From assembly GCA_943788005.1 (NCBI GenBank), contig CALSOP010000002.1:1-64000 (forward strand): 64,000 nucleotides of DNA, written 5' to 3'. Each line of letters begins with the position of its first letter. The first letter of the stretch is position 1. This stretch comes from an uncultured Gammaproteobacteria bacterium (lineage in GTDB: Bacteria; Pseudomonadota; Gammaproteobacteria; Eutrophobiales; Eutrophobiaceae). Of the stretch, positions 47,334 to 59,055 are shown piece by piece. The translations under genes and the position numbers were made by a program. The notes beneath the pieces are model-generated. The model did not search any database, had not been told where the DNA came from, and was given only the letters and a program-made list of their open reading frames with translations.

Positions 47334-48878
47334 ATGAGTGAAGAAATCCTGATAAATGTAACCCCGCAAGAAACACGCGTTGCCGTTGTTGATAATGGCG
47401 TCTTGCAGGAGGTTCATATCGAACGAACGCAAAAACGTGGTCTGGTGGGAAATATTTTTAAGGGCCGAATCTCACGTGTGTTGCCCGGAATGCAGGCCGC
47501 TTTTATCGATATTGGGCTTGAGCGGACCGGTTTTCTACATTCTTCAGATATTGTTGCCAACAACGCTGAATATGACCATGAAAAACAAGAAGCGGAACAA
47601 ATTCAACCGATTGAATCGGTTATCAATGAAGGGGAAGACATTCTTGTTCAGGTTATTAAAGACCCGATTGGCAGTAAGGGCGCGCGACTAACTACCCGTC
47701 TTTCAATCCCATCACGTTATATTGTTTTCATGCCAGATTACCCTTCAATTGGTATTTCTCAGAGAATTGAAAATGAAGAAGAACGCGAGCGACTCAGGAA
47801 CGTTATTTTAGGCTATCTCTCTGGAATCGAAAGACTAGCTGTGGGTAATGAGGATAATGTCATTTTACATAGTGCGTTACGCGAATCTGAAATTTTAAAG
47901 AAAGGTGGATTTATACTTAGAACGGCGGCAGAGCATGTGCCTGATGAAGATATCTGTAAAGACATCGATTTTCTCAGGAAAATCTGGGAATCAATAATGG
48001 TGCGCGCAAAAAATACGTTTCCACCTAGTATCGTCTACGAAGACTTGCCATTGGTAATGCGTACCATGCGCGACTTAGTCCATTTAGAAGTTGAAAAGGT
48101 TCGTATCGATTCAAAAGAAACGTACCAACGAGTAATGGAATTTTCAAAGCATTTTATTCCTGAATTTCTTGGCAGGATTGATTATTACACTGGTAACCAC
48201 CCTATTCTCGATTTGTATTCAGTGGAAGATGAAATACAGCGTTCACTCAGCAGGAAAGTCCCATTAAAATCTGGTGGCTATTTAATTATCGACCAAACCG
48301 AAGCCATGACCACGATAGATGTCAACACGGGTGCCTTTGTTGGTCATCGTAATCAGGAAGAAACCATCTACAAGACCAATCTTGAAGCGGCGCATACTCT
48401 TGCCAGACAACTTCGCTTACGGAATCTTGGCGGCATAATAATTATAGATTTTATCGATATGAAGGACCCGGAACATGGTCGACAAGTATTGCGTTCTCTT
48501 GAAAAAAATGTCGAAAAAGATCATTCCAAAACAAGCTTAAGCGAACTAACTTCACTCGGGCTGGTGCAATTGACCCGAAAAAGAACTAGAGAAAGTTTGG
48601 AACATATTCTTTGTGAGACATGTCCTACTTGTGACGGCAGAGCATCAATTAAAACATCTGAAACAATTTGTTATGAAATATTTCGAGAAATTTTACGTGA
48701 AGTCCGACAATTCGATGCAAACAAATTATTGGTCGTTGCCTCACAACGAGTTGTCGACATGCTATTAGATGATGAATCTACCAGTGTCGCAGAGTTAGAG
48801 GCTTTTATTGGCAGACCCATTAATTTTCAAGTAGAAACTTTTTATACACAAGAGCAATACGACATCGTTCTGCTCTAA
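47334..48878 (+). CDS. rng: Ribonuclease G
   Basis: 514 residues. N-terminal S1 domain (VGNIFKGRISRVLPGMQAAF, then IDIGLERTGFLH), RNase E/G core with TIDVNTGAFVG and IIIDFIDMKDPEHGR (catalytic Asp residues), and the zinc-link CETCPTCDG. A few residues longer than typical RNase G; no RNase E C-terminal scaffold. Matures 16S rRNA 5' ends and degrades mRNA. Followed 10 bases later by yhdP, the conserved rng-yhdP order. Confidence 0.95.
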   Translation: MSEEILINVTPQETRVAVVDNGVLQEVHIERTQKRGLVGNIFKGRISRVLPGMQAAFIDIGLERTGFLHSSDIVANNAEYDHEKQEAEQIQPIESVINEGEDILVQVIKDPIGSKGARLTTRLSIPSRYIVFMPDYPSIGISQRIENEEERERLRNVILGYLSGIERLAVGNEDNVILHSALRESEILKKGGFILRTAAEHVPDEDICKDIDFLRKIWESIMVRAKNTFPPSIVYEDLPLVMRTMRDLVHLEVEKVRIDSKETYQRVMEFSKHFIPEFLGRIDYYTGNHPILDLYSVEDEIQRSLSRKVPLKSGGYLIIDQTEAMTTIDVNTGAFVGHRNQEETIYKTNLEAAHTLARQLRLRNLGGIIIIDFIDMKDPEHGRQVLRSLEKNVEKDHSKTSLSELTSLGLVQLTRKRTRESLEHILCETCPTCDGRASIKTSETICYEIFREILREVRQFDANKLLVVASQRVVDMLLDDESTSVAELEAFIGRPINFQVETFYTQEQYDIVLL

Positions 48879-48888
48879 TTTACCTTTA

Positions 48889-51800
48889 ATGTTAAATAGA
48901 ATTCTTACAGGTTTATACCATTTCTTTTGGTATGCATTTGCATTCATCATCCTTAGCGCTGCAGTTCTGGTCACTGTCGTTCGTCTGGCATTACCGGAGA
49001 TTGGTAGCTATAACAATGAAATACAATCCTGGGTCAGTACACAGATGGAGCACCCAGTAGTTATAGAAGGAATTAGTGCCGAGTGGCAAGGTTGGACACC
49101 TAATCTGTACTTGGAAAACATCGACCTCTATACAAAAGATAATAGCAGCCTGATTACAAAGCTAGACTCTGCCCACATAGGCATCGATCTTTTGACCAGT
49201 ATTAGAGCACGTGAAATTATACCAAACTACCTGTCTGTTTCTGGGCTAGATCTTAATATCTCGCGGCGTAATGATGGCTCGCTATCCATCAGTAGTGATA
49301 ATGATGCTTCATTTAATACTGATTCAACTAAAAGCTCCGCATTATCAGGCTGGTTGTTAAAACAAAAACACATCATCCTCGAGAAAGCCTCTGTAGCATG
49401 GCATGATCAAAAGTCGCCTAATAAAGAAACACAGTTTTCAGATGTAAAAATCCAATTAAAGACTGACAACCAACGACTACAGATTGAGGCAGAGGTGTCT
49501 CTGCCAGAACAACTCGGTCAGTCCTTGAGCGTAAAAATGGATGTAAATGGCAATATATTGACTCCCGAATGGGAGTGGCTCTATTTATGTTGAAACAGAA
49601 AAGTTTAATCCGACTGATTTGCTAAATGATTTTCAAATTAAAAGCATCGGTGGTATCGCAAACATCAAGCTATGGACAAGTTGGGAACAATCTAGGTTGA
49701 TTGATTTCAATAGCGAATTAGACTATTCCTCTCTTTTATTAACTACAGAAAATTATAAACTGCCAGTAAACAATATAACCTTAAGTTTATTTGGCAATCG
49801 TATTCAAAACAAAGATTGGCGGTTAAGTGTAAAAATTGATGAATTGCAAACGGCAAACAATTTTTGGCCTGCATCGAAACATCAATTAATCATAGAAAAA
49901 GATTCAAACGATAATAATCAATATGATGCTTATTTTTCTTATCTGAACCTAGAAGAAACTTTGCCGTTTATACTTGCCTCTAATATCATTCCTGACAGCA
50001 TCAAAGACGTATTAGAGCAACAGACAATTGAAGGCGAACTTATAGACTTAATCATCAACTATCAGCCTGATTCAAAAGAAAATAGTTCTGTTCAATTTAA
50101 GACTGCGTTCAACAACCTTGCTTTTATATCCGCCGATAAGAATCATTCAATCTCTGGGTTAAAAGGCTCATTAGCTACCAATAATGAGAATCTCAAGATT
50201 CAAATTGATAGTTCAGCTCCAAAAATCAATGTTGGCTCTCTATACGAAGCACCGCTTTCTTTTTCAGACCTAAATGCTAACTTAGAATTGATTAACAATG
50301 AGACAACTGAGTTAATCATTCACAATCTAAATATTACATCGATAGACTTGTCTATTAGCTCATCTGGAAAGATCAGGTTTGATAAAAAGTCACCCTTTAT
50401 TGATATGGTAATGCATGTCGATGAAACCGATATAGAAAATATACCTACTTATTTACCAAAACAAACCCGTTCAGAATTACGTGGCTGGTTTAATAATGCT
50501 CTGGCTGGGGGTAAATTTTTATCCGGCGATTTACTCTTCCACGGATATCTCAACGATTATCCATTTAATAATGCTGAAGGAAATTTCAAAACACTTATTA
50601 ATATTGAGAATACGACACTTGAATATAATCCGAATTGGCCAGCGATTGATAACTTTACTGCTGAGATCATATTAAATAACGATGACCTGACTATCCTGTC
50701 TCGTTCAGGCTATATCTTCGATGCAAAAATCGACGATCTTTCTGGTGAAATTAAAAACCTCAGCAAAGGCAATCATCTGTTAAATGTTACTGGATCATTA
50801 AGCGGTCATACTACTGATGCAACACATTTTATTACTCAAAGCCCACTCAAAGAAAATAATTCTTTGCGAGAATCAATAAATAATGTCGTCGGTAGTTTTG
50901 AACTTGACCTGAAATTAGGCATCCCCTTAGGCAAACATAAAACGAACGTTGAAGGTTTGGTGGCTTTTACTGATGCCTCAATCGAATCTAATATACCTGG
51001 GCTAGGCCTTGAGAATGTAAATGGTAAAGTTAATTTTACCAACCATGAAGTATGGGCCAGTGATATTCTTGCTTTATATCAGGGTTTACCGGTAACACTG
51101 ACTATCCCCAAAATTGGCCCTGATGAACCTTACTCTGAAGCATATGAAATATCTGGCCTCGCCAAAAAGGCATTTATTCTAAACCAACTTAGCAGTTTCT
51201 TTCCATCATTCAATAACACTGGCAAAAAAATGAGCGCCTATTTTGATGGGGAAAGCAAATGGGCTCTCTCACTTAAAAAATCAATTTCAGACAATAATAT
51301 TAGTAACCGAGTTGTTGAATTAAGCTCCGATCTAAATGGTGTTGAAGTAAATCTGCCATATCCGTTTGGAAAAAACAAAGAAGAAACACGGCCATTAACT
51401 TTCTCGACCATATTAACTGGCAAATCAATTAATAAAATTAATTTCAATTTTGACAATCTTTTTTTCACTGATGTCATCGTCGATAACAGCAAAAACTTAA
51501 TGGTGAAAAATATACTCATCGGTTTAGGCAAAGAACATGATGAATCACCACAAACGAGTGAGATATCAATACAGGGTGCTCTTGTAAAATTAAACCTGTC
51601 GGAATGGATAGACGTCATTGCTATAGATAATATTGCCCAGTCACAAAAAAACACAACAGACCAAACTAAAAGCATAACTGGAGAATTCACTATTGGTGAA
51701 TTACAAATCATCAACAACAATTTCACTGATGTCAAAATAAACTTAAACAACCCTGCTGAAGGTTGGCAACTTTTTTTTGATGGGAGTGGAATTAAAGGTC

Positions 51801-52753
51801 TCGCTCAGTTAATCAAGATTGGCAATAATCAAAAAAGCAAATTACTTGTTGAACTAGAATCACTGTCATTGCATGAAAGTGAAACTGCAAGTGATTCAAG
51901 CCAGTCTGAAATAGGAAAAATACCCGAACTAGATGTCAGTATTGGAAGCTTCAATTATAACGGTAACCAACTAGGGAAACTTGAGCTACAAACTAACAAT
52001 GTTGAAAATGGTATTAACATTAGTAATCTAAGTATTTCAAAACCCGGTTTTAACATAAAAGCAAATGGTGAATGGATGCGTTTAGATGATATAGATCGTT
52101 CCGAGTTTTATGCTAGGTTAGAATCTGAGTCCATTGAAACTATGCTCGCTACATTTAATTATGATTCTGCCAATATTAAAGAAGGTCAAACAATCATTGA
52201 AATGAACGCCAACTGGATGGACTCGCCAATGAATTTCTCTATGGAGAAGATCATTGGCGAGCTAGACATGAAAATTGATAAAGGCCAATTCCTCGACATC
52301 AACCCATCTGCTGGCCGACTATTTGGTCTACTGAGTATTCAAACCTTACCAAGAAGACTTGCTCTAGATTTTACCGATCTTTTCAATAAAGGATTTGCAT
52401 TCGATAGTATCAGTGGAAACTTTAATATGGATCAAGGTCATGCTTATACAAACGACCTTGAATTAATTGGCCCCGCAGCAAACATCATTGTCAGTGGACG
52501 CACCGGCTTCGTCACAGAAGATTATGACCAGATTGCAACCATAACACCCAAGGTCTCTAACAGTTTACCGGTTGCCAGTGCTTTATTTGGACCGATAGGC
52601 GTCGGTGTTGGTGCAGTTATTTACCTTACCGGTGAATTATTTAAATCTATCCCCGATAAAATAGACCAGATATTAAGATATCAATACAGTATCAAGGGTA
52701 GTTGGGATAACCCGGATATTGTAAAAATTAAAAAAGACAAAAAGAATGGGTAA
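48889..52753 (+). pseudogene. yhdP: YhdP AsmA-like lipid-transport protein, one frameshift
   Basis: About 1280 residues in two frames: the first (48889-49593) has a signal anchor LNRILTGLYHFFWYAFAFII and EGISAEWQGWTPNLYLENI; the second (to 52753) carries the long beta-rich body and AsmA_2/DUF3971 C-terminal domain (FDSISGNFNMDQGHAYTNDL, VASALFGPIGVGVGAVIYLT). One indel near 49570 separates them. YhdP moves phospholipid to the outer membrane. All other sequence is conserved, so a read error here would restore it. Confidence 0.9.
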
Positions 52754-52838
52754 TACTTTTGCCATAGCCGAACAAATTATTTAAATCCCATCATAGCTAA
52801 CACTTTTTAATCATCATAAAATTATCAGGACTTCTTTA

Positions 52839-53297
52839 ATGCAGTGGAAACCAAATACGACTGTCGCAGCCATTGCTGAGCAAGACGGTCGCTATCTTCT
52901 TGTAGAAGAATTAATTAATGGTAGTCTTGTTTTCAATCAGCCGGCAGGTCATCTGGAACAAGGCGAGTCACTAATTGAAGCTGTCAAACGTGAAGTCATT
53001 GAGGAAACTGCCTGGGAGTTTGAACCAGAATCATTAGTCGGTGTTTATCTTTATCCTAACCCACATCAATCAGACATTACTTACTTACGTTTTTGTTTCT
53101 ATGGTCAATGCATCAAGGAACATAAAGGACAAGCACTTGATGAAGGCATCGTTCGCGCTGTATGGTTAACAGAAGATGAAATTGATCAAAAACGAGAACG
53201 AATGCGCAGCCCACTGGTTACACGTTGTATTAAAGATTTCATTAATGGCAATAGATATCCTCTCGATTTAATTCATCATTCCTTCATCAGTGAATAA
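52839..53297 (+). CDS. nudJ: Nudix hydrolase NudJ
   Basis: 152 residues. Nudix box GHLEQGESLIEAVKREVIEE plus TAWEF (GX5EX7REUXEEXGU form), start MQWKPNTTVAAIAEQDGRYL as in NudJ phosphatases that act on thiamine pyrophosphate precursors and nucleoside di/triphosphates. Its end overlaps the mnmA GTG start by eight bases, the conserved nudJ-mnmA pairing. Confidence 0.93.
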   Translation: MQWKPNTTVAAIAEQDGRYLLVEELINGSLVFNQPAGHLEQGESLIEAVKREVIEETAWEFEPESLVGVYLYPNPHQSDITYLRFCFYGQCIKEHKGQALDEGIVRAVWLTEDEIDQKRERMRSPLVTRCIKDFINGNRYPLDLIHHSFISE

Positions 53298-54384
53298 ATT
53301 TTCTAACAATAAAATTATCGTTGGCATCTCCGGTGGCGTCGATTCATCTGTAACGGCAATGTTATTGAAAGAACAAGGTTATGAAGTCGAGGCCTTATTC
53401 ATGAAAAACTGGAATGATAAGTCTGAAGACGGCGCTTGTTTATGGGAGACCGATGTAGAAGATGCCATGATGGTTTGCGATAAACTTGATATCCCGTTAA
53501 ATACTGTAGATCTTTCTTCCGACTATTGGGATAAGGTCTTTAAAAACTTTCTAAGTGAATACAAAAACGGGCGCACACCCAATCCTGATGTTTTATGTAA
53601 CCAAGAGATTAAATTCAAGGCGTTTCTAGAACACGCGGAAAATTTGGGGGCAGCTAAAATTGCCACAGGCCATTATGCCCGTATTCGACAACAAGCAGAC
53701 ACATTCGAGTTACTAAAAGGACTTGATCAAAACAAAGATCAAAGTTACTTCTTATGCCGCTTAAATCAAGCGCAACTCCAAAAAGCGATGTTCCCAATCG
53801 GTGAGCTTGATAAAGCCGAAGTCCGACTACGTGCCGAACAAGCAGGCTTAATAACACATGATAAAAAAGATAGTACCGGGATTTGTTTTATCGGAGAGCA
53901 ACCCTTTCGTCAGTTCCTGAGTCGCTATATTCCTCCTGATCCAGGTAATATCAAAACGACAGAAGGCAGCACCATTGGTAAGCATGAAGGTGTTTTTTAC
54001 TACACACTTGGCCAGCGGCAAGGTTTAGGTATTGGTGGCGTCAAAGGAGCAAGTGATGCGCCATGGTATGTCGTGCAAAAAAATATAGAAGAAAATGAAT
54101 TAATTGTTGCGCAAGATCATGACCACCCCTTACTTCACAGTCACGGTTTGACGGCATCAAGCGTCAACTGGGTTTCAGGAGAAATGCCTGAGATTCCCTA
54201 TAAATGTCACGCAAAAAACCGTTATCGGCAAGCAGATCAAAGTTGTACCATCGAAAAAATTGAAAATGAAAGATGTAGTGTTAGTTTTGACTTATCCCAA
54301 AGAGCCATCACACCCGGCCAATTCATTGTATTTTATAAAGAAGATGCCTGTCTTGGCGGTGGAATAATCGATTCAGTACACTAA
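53290..54384 (+). CDS. mnmA: tRNA-specific 2-thiouridylase MnmA
   Basis: 364 residues from GTG at 53290. ATP-pyrophosphatase loop VGISGGVDSSVTAMLL, nucleophile cysteine in NPDVLCNQEIKF, persulfide cysteine in DSTGICFIGEQPFRQFL, and GHYARI. Thiolates U34 of Lys, Glu and Gln tRNAs. The GTG start inside nudJ implies coupled translation. Intact. Confidence 0.96.
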   Translation: MNKFSNNKIIVGISGGVDSSVTAMLLKEQGYEVEALFMKNWNDKSEDGACLWETDVEDAMMVCDKLDIPLNTVDLSSDYWDKVFKNFLSEYKNGRTPNPDVLCNQEIKFKAFLEHAENLGAAKIATGHYARIRQQADTFELLKGLDQNKDQSYFLCRLNQAQLQKAMFPIGELDKAEVRLRAEQAGLITHDKKDSTGICFIGEQPFRQFLSRYIPPDPGNIKTTEGSTIGKHEGVFYYTLGQRQGLGIGGVKGASDAPWYVVQKNIEENELIVAQDHDHPLLHSHGLTASSVNWVSGEMPEIPYKCHAKNRYRQADQSCTIEKIENERCSVSFDLSQRAITPGQFIVFYKEDACLGGGIIDSVH

Positions 54385-54413
54385 GCTTGCACCAAAATAA
54401 GTCAAAAATTCGA

Positions 54414-54478
54414 TTAAACATTAGCGAGATCTTCATTTATACTAGCCGCCCTTCGAACAGGGCGCTCACTTAGTGCCC
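54414..54478 (+). promoter_or_regulatory. acnB promoter and 5' hairpin
   Basis: Candidate -35 TAAACA (54415-54420) and -10 TATACT (54438-54443), 17 bases apart. Just downstream GGGCGCT-CACTT-AGTGCCC (54460-54478) forms a 7-bp stem with one G-U. An overlapping alternative stem CGCCCT-TCGAAC-AGGGCG (54447-54464) shares the AGGGCG arm, but its 5' part may precede the transcript start. Confidence 0.5.
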
Positions 54479-54506
54479 AGCCGAGATTAACTACAGGAGA
54501 ATTGTT

Positions 54507-57125
54507 TTGCTCGAAGCTTATCGTCAACATGTACAAGAGCGGGCCGACCAGGGAGTCGTTCCACAACCTTTGACACCGGAACAAACTGCGGAGTTGGTCG
54601 GATTACTAAAAAATCCACCTGCAGGTGAGGAAGATTTTATCCTCGACCTAATAACCAATCGCATCCCAGCTGGTGTAGACCAGGCAGCCTACGTAAAAGC
54701 AGCTTTTCTAGCCGCCATTACCAAAGGCGAAGCAGAATCTCCTTTAATCGATAAAGTTAAAGCGGTGGAACTTTTGGGAACAATGCTAGGTGGCTACAAC
54801 ATCGTACCATTAATTGACTGTCTTGATGATGGCGCCCTGGCACCAGCAGCTGTAGAAGCACTGTCACATACCTTATTAATGTTCGATGCGTTCCATGATG
54901 TACAAGAAAAGGCCGAAGCTGGCAACGAACATGCGAAAAAAATCATTCAATCCTGGGCAGATGCTGAATGGTTTACTTCTAAGCCGAAATTGGCTGAAAA
55001 AATAACCGTCACCGTGTTCAAGGTTTCAGGCGAAACCAATACCGATGACCTCTCACCCGCACCTGATGCCTGGTCACGTCCGGATATCCCACTACATGCA
55101 CTAGCCATGTTAAAGATGGAACGTGAGGGTATTAATCCTGATAAAGCTGGTGAAATAGGTCCTATTAAACAAATAGATGAATTAAAAGCTAAAGGCCATC
55201 CACTAGCCTATGTTGGTGATGTTGTGGGCACAGGCTCTTCTCGTAAATCAGCAACCAACTCTGTGCTCTGGCACATGGGTGACGATATTCCATTTATTCC
55301 AAACAAACGTGATGGCGGTTATTGCCTCGGCGGCAAGATAGCACCGATCTTCTTCAACACTATGGAAGATGCAGGCGCCCTGCCTATTGAATGCGATGTC
55401 AGCAAAATGAACATGGGCGATGTTATCGACATCTACCCATATGAAGGCAAGGTCAAAAATGCCGAAACCGGTGAGGTGCTTTGTGACTTTTCATTAAAAA
55501 CCGACATCATCCTTGACGAAGTACAAGCCGGTGGACGTATTCCTTTAATCATTGGCCGTGGTTTAACAACTCGTGCTCGTGAAGCATTGGGATTAAAGAC
55601 CAGCGATCTTTTCCGTGTACCTGTGCCTGCGAATGACACCGGCAAAGGTTATACTTTGGCACAGAAAATGGTGGGGCAAGCTTGTGGTGTCGAAGGTATT
55701 CGTCCTGGCACTTACTGTGAGCCAAAGATGACAACAGTTGGTTCACAAGATACCACGGGGCCGATGACGCGCGATGAGTTAAAAGATTTGGCTTGTCTCG
55801 GTTTTTCTACCGACTTGGTTATGCAGTCATTCTGCCATACGGCTGCTTATCCAAAACCTATCGATGAGATTACTCATCACACGCTACCTGATTTTATTCA
55901 GACTCGCGGTGGTGTAGCTCTTAGACCTGGTGATGGCATCATTCATTCTTGGTTAAATCGTATGTTGCTACCCGATACAGTCGGTACCGGTGGCGATTCG
56001 CATACACGCTTCCCAATAGGTATTTCTTTCCCTGCAGGATCGGGTCTAGTCGCATTTGCAGCAGCAACAGGTGTTATGCCGCTGGATATGCCGGAATCTG
56101 TTTTAGTACGCTTCAAAGGTGAGATGCAACCCGGAATTACCTTACGTGATTTGGTCAATGCAATTCCTTTGGCCGCAATTAAGTCAGGCGACATGACTGT
56201 AGCAAAAGAAGGTAAGAAGAATATCTTCTCTGGTCGCATATTAGAAATTGAGGGCCTACCTGATCTTAAATGTGAACAAGCATTCGAACTGTCAGATGCC
56301 AGTGCAGAACGCTCAGCCGGTGGTTGTACCATTCGCCTAGGCAAAGAATCCATCATTGAATACTTAGAATCTAATATAACGCTATTGCGTTGGATGATAA
56401 GCGAAGATTATGGTGATGCACGCACACTCGAACGTCGCGCAAAGGCCATGGAAGAGTGGATTGCAAATCCAGTCTTAATGGAGCCTGATGCCGATGCTGA
56501 TTACGCAAAAGTCTTTGAAATAGATCTCAATGAAATCAAAGAACCTATATTAGCCTGTCCGAATGATCCCGATGACGTAAAAGTATTATCAGAAGTCGCG
56601 GGTACCAAGATTGATGAAGTCTTTATTGGTTCTTGCATGACGAACATTGGACATTTCCGCGCAGCTGGCAAGATGTTAGATAAAGTGGGTGGGGCAATCC
56701 CAACGCAACTCTGGATATCACCGCCAACCAAGATGGATCAACATCAACTAACGGAAGAAGGTTATTACACTATCTTTGAAAAAACGGGTGCCAATTTAGA
56801 AATGCCAGGCTGTTCGTTGTGCATGGGTAATCAGGCACGCGTTAAAGAAAAATCTACTGTAGTGTCTACTTCAACACGCAACTTTCCAAATAGATTGGGT
56901 GATGGAGCAAATGTCTATTTGGCGTCTGCTGAAATAGCTGCTGTATCTTCTATCTTGGGACATATCCCGACCATGGATGAATACATGCAATTTGCTGCTG
57001 ATCTGGATCCGATGGCAGCAGATGTCTATCGTTACCTCAACTTTGATGAGATCGAATCGTTTCAAAAGAGTGCTTCAAAAGCACAATCAAAACTTGAATC
57101 AATTCCGGTAGCTGTCGTTAATTAA
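54507..57125 (+). CDS. acnB: Aconitate hydratase B
   Basis: 872 residues starting at TTG, with AGGAG eight bases upstream; the family start ([15 protein letters not shown]) leaves no alternative. AcnB organisation: N-terminal HEAT-like domain, swivel domain ([20 protein letters not shown]), then the 4Fe-4S domains with [30 protein letters not shown] and [14 protein letters not shown] carrying the cluster cysteines. Converts citrate to isocitrate in the TCA cycle; as apo-protein, AcnB binds RNA in other bacteria. Closed by a strong bidirectional terminator. Confidence 0.97.
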   Translation: MLEAYRQHVQERADQGVVPQPLTPEQTAELVGLLKNPPAGEEDFILDLITNRIPAGVDQAAYVKAAFLAAITKGEAESPLIDKVKAVELLGTMLGGYNIVPLIDCLDDGALAPAAVEALSHTLLMFDAFHDVQEKAEAGNEHAKKIIQSWADAEWFTSKPKLAEKITVTVFKVSGETNTDDLSPAPDAWSRPDIPLHALAMLKMEREGINPDKAGEIGPIKQIDELKAKGHPLAYVGDVVGTGSSRKSATNSVLWHMGDDIPFIPNKRDGGYCLGGKIAPIFFNTMEDAGALPIECDVSKMNMGDVIDIYPYEGKVKNAETGEVLCDFSLKTDIILDEVQAGGRIPLIIGRGLTTRAREALGLKTSDLFRVPVPANDTGKGYTLAQKMVGQACGVEGIRPGTYCEPKMTTVGSQDTTGPMTRDELKDLACLGFSTDLVMQSFCHTAAYPKPIDEITHHTLPDFIQTRGGVALRPGDGIIHSWLNRMLLPDTVGTGGDSHTRFPIGISFPAGSGLVAFAAATGVMPLDMPESVLVRFKGEMQPGITLRDLVNAIPLAAIKSGDMTVAKEGKKNIFSGRILEIEGLPDLKCEQAFELSDASAERSAGGCTIRLGKESIIEYLESNITLLRWMISEDYGDARTLERRAKAMEEWIANPVLMEPDADADYAKVFEIDLNEIKEPILACPNDPDDVKVLSEVAGTKIDEVFIGSCMTNIGHFRAAGKMLDKVGGAIPTQLWISPPTKMDQHQLTEEGYYTIFEKTGANLEMPGCSLCMGNQARVKEKSTVVSTSTRNFPNRLGDGANVYLASAEIAAVSSILGHIPTMDEYMQFAADLDPMAADVYRYLNFDEIESFQKSASKAQSKLESIPVAVVN

Positions 57126-57142
57126 GCACTTTTAGCATCAGC

Positions 57143-57171
57143 AAAAAAGGCGACTTCTAGTCGCCTTTTTT
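57143..57171. terminator. Bidirectional intrinsic terminator after acnB
   Basis: AAAAAA-GGCGACT-TCT-AGTCGCC-TTTTTT: perfect 7-bp GC-rich stem flanked by A6 and T6. It separates acnB from the fumarase transcript. Confidence 0.92.
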
Positions 57172-57251
57172 GTGTCTGTAGTAAGCTGAGTAGATAAAAA
57201 CACATTATAATAACCGTATTAATGAATTTGAGCAGACCGAGACTATATTAA

Positions 57252-58772
57252 ATGACCACAATAAAACAAGATGACTTGATCGAGAGCGTTGCTGATGCTC
57301 TTCAATATATCTCCTATTACCACCCGGTAGACTTTATTCAGGCTGTGAATGCCGCCTATGAGAAAGAAGAGTCCAAAGCCGCCAAAGATGCGATGGCGCA
57401 AATACTAATCAATTCCAGAATGTGTGCCGAAGGCCATCGTCCTATTTGCCAAGATACAGGCATCGTAACCGTTTTCATCAAAGTCGGTATGGATGTGCAA
57501 TGGGATGCTGAACTCTCCGTAGCAGATATGATTAACGAAGGTGTTAGGAAAGCCTATAACCATCCTGACAACAAATTACGCGCCTCCATCATGGCTGACC
57601 CGGCTGGTGCACGGAAAAATACCGGTGATAACACACCAGCTGTGATACACATGGAGATCGTCAAAGGTGATAAGGTCGATATCCAGGTCGCGGCCAAAGG
57701 CGGTGGTTCTGAGGCAAAATCCAAGTTTGTCATGCTAAACCCTTCTGATGATATTGTTGATTGGGTTGTTAAAACAGTACCGTCTATGGGCGCTGGTTGG
57801 TGTCCGCCGGGCATGCTCGGAATTGGTATTGGTGGCACCGCTGAAAAAGCCATGGTCATGGCAAAAGAGTCATTGATGGATCCAGTAGATATACACGAAT
57901 TAAAGGCTCGCGGCGCAAAGTCAAAAATAGAAGAATTACGTCTGGAGATCTTCGAACAAGTTAATAACTTGGGTATAGGTGCTCAAGGCCTTGGGGGTCT
58001 AACGACCGTACTCGATGTAAAGATAAATGATTACCCGACTCATGCAGCAAATAAACCAGTAGCCATGATCCCAAACTGTGCAGCAACACGCCATGCACAT
58101 TTTGTTCTGAATGGTTCAGGCCCAGCATTACAAACACCACCGAACCTAGATGACTGGCCAAAAGTGACGTGGGATGTTGGCCCTTCCGCACGACGTGTCA
58201 ATCTTGACACGGTCACTTCAGAAGACATAAAAGAATGGCAACCGGGTGAAACCGTATTACTCTCTGGAAAAATGTTGACGGGTCGCGATGCAGCACATAA
58301 AAAGATTCAGGACTTATTTGAGAAAGGCGAACCCTTACCCGACGGTGTTGATTTTAAAAACCGCTTTATCTATTACGTTGGTCCAGTAGACGCTGTACGA
58401 GAAGAAGTCGTCGGCCCAGCTGGACCTACTACCGCAACACGCATGGATAAATTCACTGAAATGATGCTGGATAAAACCGGCTTGATTGGCATGGTCGGCA
58501 AAGCTGAACGCGGCCCGATGGGGATTGATGCCATCAAAAAACATAAAGCAGTTTATCTAATGGCTGTCGGCGGCGCGGCGTACCTAGTCTCAAAAGCAAT
58601 CACCGATTCTAAAGTGATTGCCTTTCCAGAATTAGGCATGGAAGCCATTCATGAGTTTGAAGTAAAAGACATGCCGGTTACTGTTGCTGTTGATGTAAAC
58701 GGTAACTCAGTACATAAAACTGGTCCACAAGAATGGCAAAAGATTATTCTACAAAGGAAATCAGCTAAGTAA
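57252..58772 (+). CDS. fumA: Fumarate hydratase, class I (FumA/B type)
   Basis: 506 residues, iron-sulfur type with both halves fused. Alpha part: INSRMCAEGHRPICQDTG, VAAKGGGSEAKSKFVMLNPS, GAGWCPPGMLGIGIGGT and NCAATRHAHF, with conserved cluster cysteines (RPICQDTG, GWCPPG, NCAATR). Beta part: AHKKIQDLFEKGEPLPDGVD, GPAGPTTATRMDKFTEMM, GKAERGP and AVGGAAYLVSKAI. Hydrates fumarate to malate. Pairs functionally with acnB next door but has its own transcript after the terminator. Confidence 0.95.
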   Translation: MTTIKQDDLIESVADALQYISYYHPVDFIQAVNAAYEKEESKAAKDAMAQILINSRMCAEGHRPICQDTGIVTVFIKVGMDVQWDAELSVADMINEGVRKAYNHPDNKLRASIMADPAGARKNTGDNTPAVIHMEIVKGDKVDIQVAAKGGGSEAKSKFVMLNPSDDIVDWVVKTVPSMGAGWCPPGMLGIGIGGTAEKAMVMAKESLMDPVDIHELKARGAKSKIEELRLEIFEQVNNLGIGAQGLGGLTTVLDVKINDYPTHAANKPVAMIPNCAATRHAHFVLNGSGPALQTPPNLDDWPKVTWDVGPSARRVNLDTVTSEDIKEWQPGETVLLSGKMLTGRDAAHKKIQDLFEKGEPLPDGVDFKNRFIYYVGPVDAVREEVVGPAGPTTATRMDKFTEMMLDKTGLIGMVGKAERGPMGIDAIKKHKAVYLMAVGGAAYLVSKAITDSKVIAFPELGMEAIHEFEVKDMPVTVAVDVNGNSVHKTGPQEWQKIILQRKSAK

Positions 58773-59055
58773 TAATAGCTGATACTGGTTTCAGTTTTAC
58801 CCGGCATGAATATATGCGCTGATTTAAGTTTGGGTATTATCAATGTTGCGTCTCATACGGAATGTCATGGCAATTTCAAGTACAGTTATTACTATAATGA
58901 TCGTGAATACAGTTCGTGGATTTTATTGCATCATTCAAGATAATCAAAAATTATTTCACCAACACAAGAAGTTGAAATTATTATTTATATTGAAAATCCT
59001 AGATAAGAATTTATAAAGTAGCCCCATATTTGAATACAATTCTAATGTATCCCAT

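Noticed and set aside
51238..51750. 170-codon minus-strand frame opposite yhdP
   Set aside because: yhdP is continuous and conserved there; the antisense frame has no start signal.
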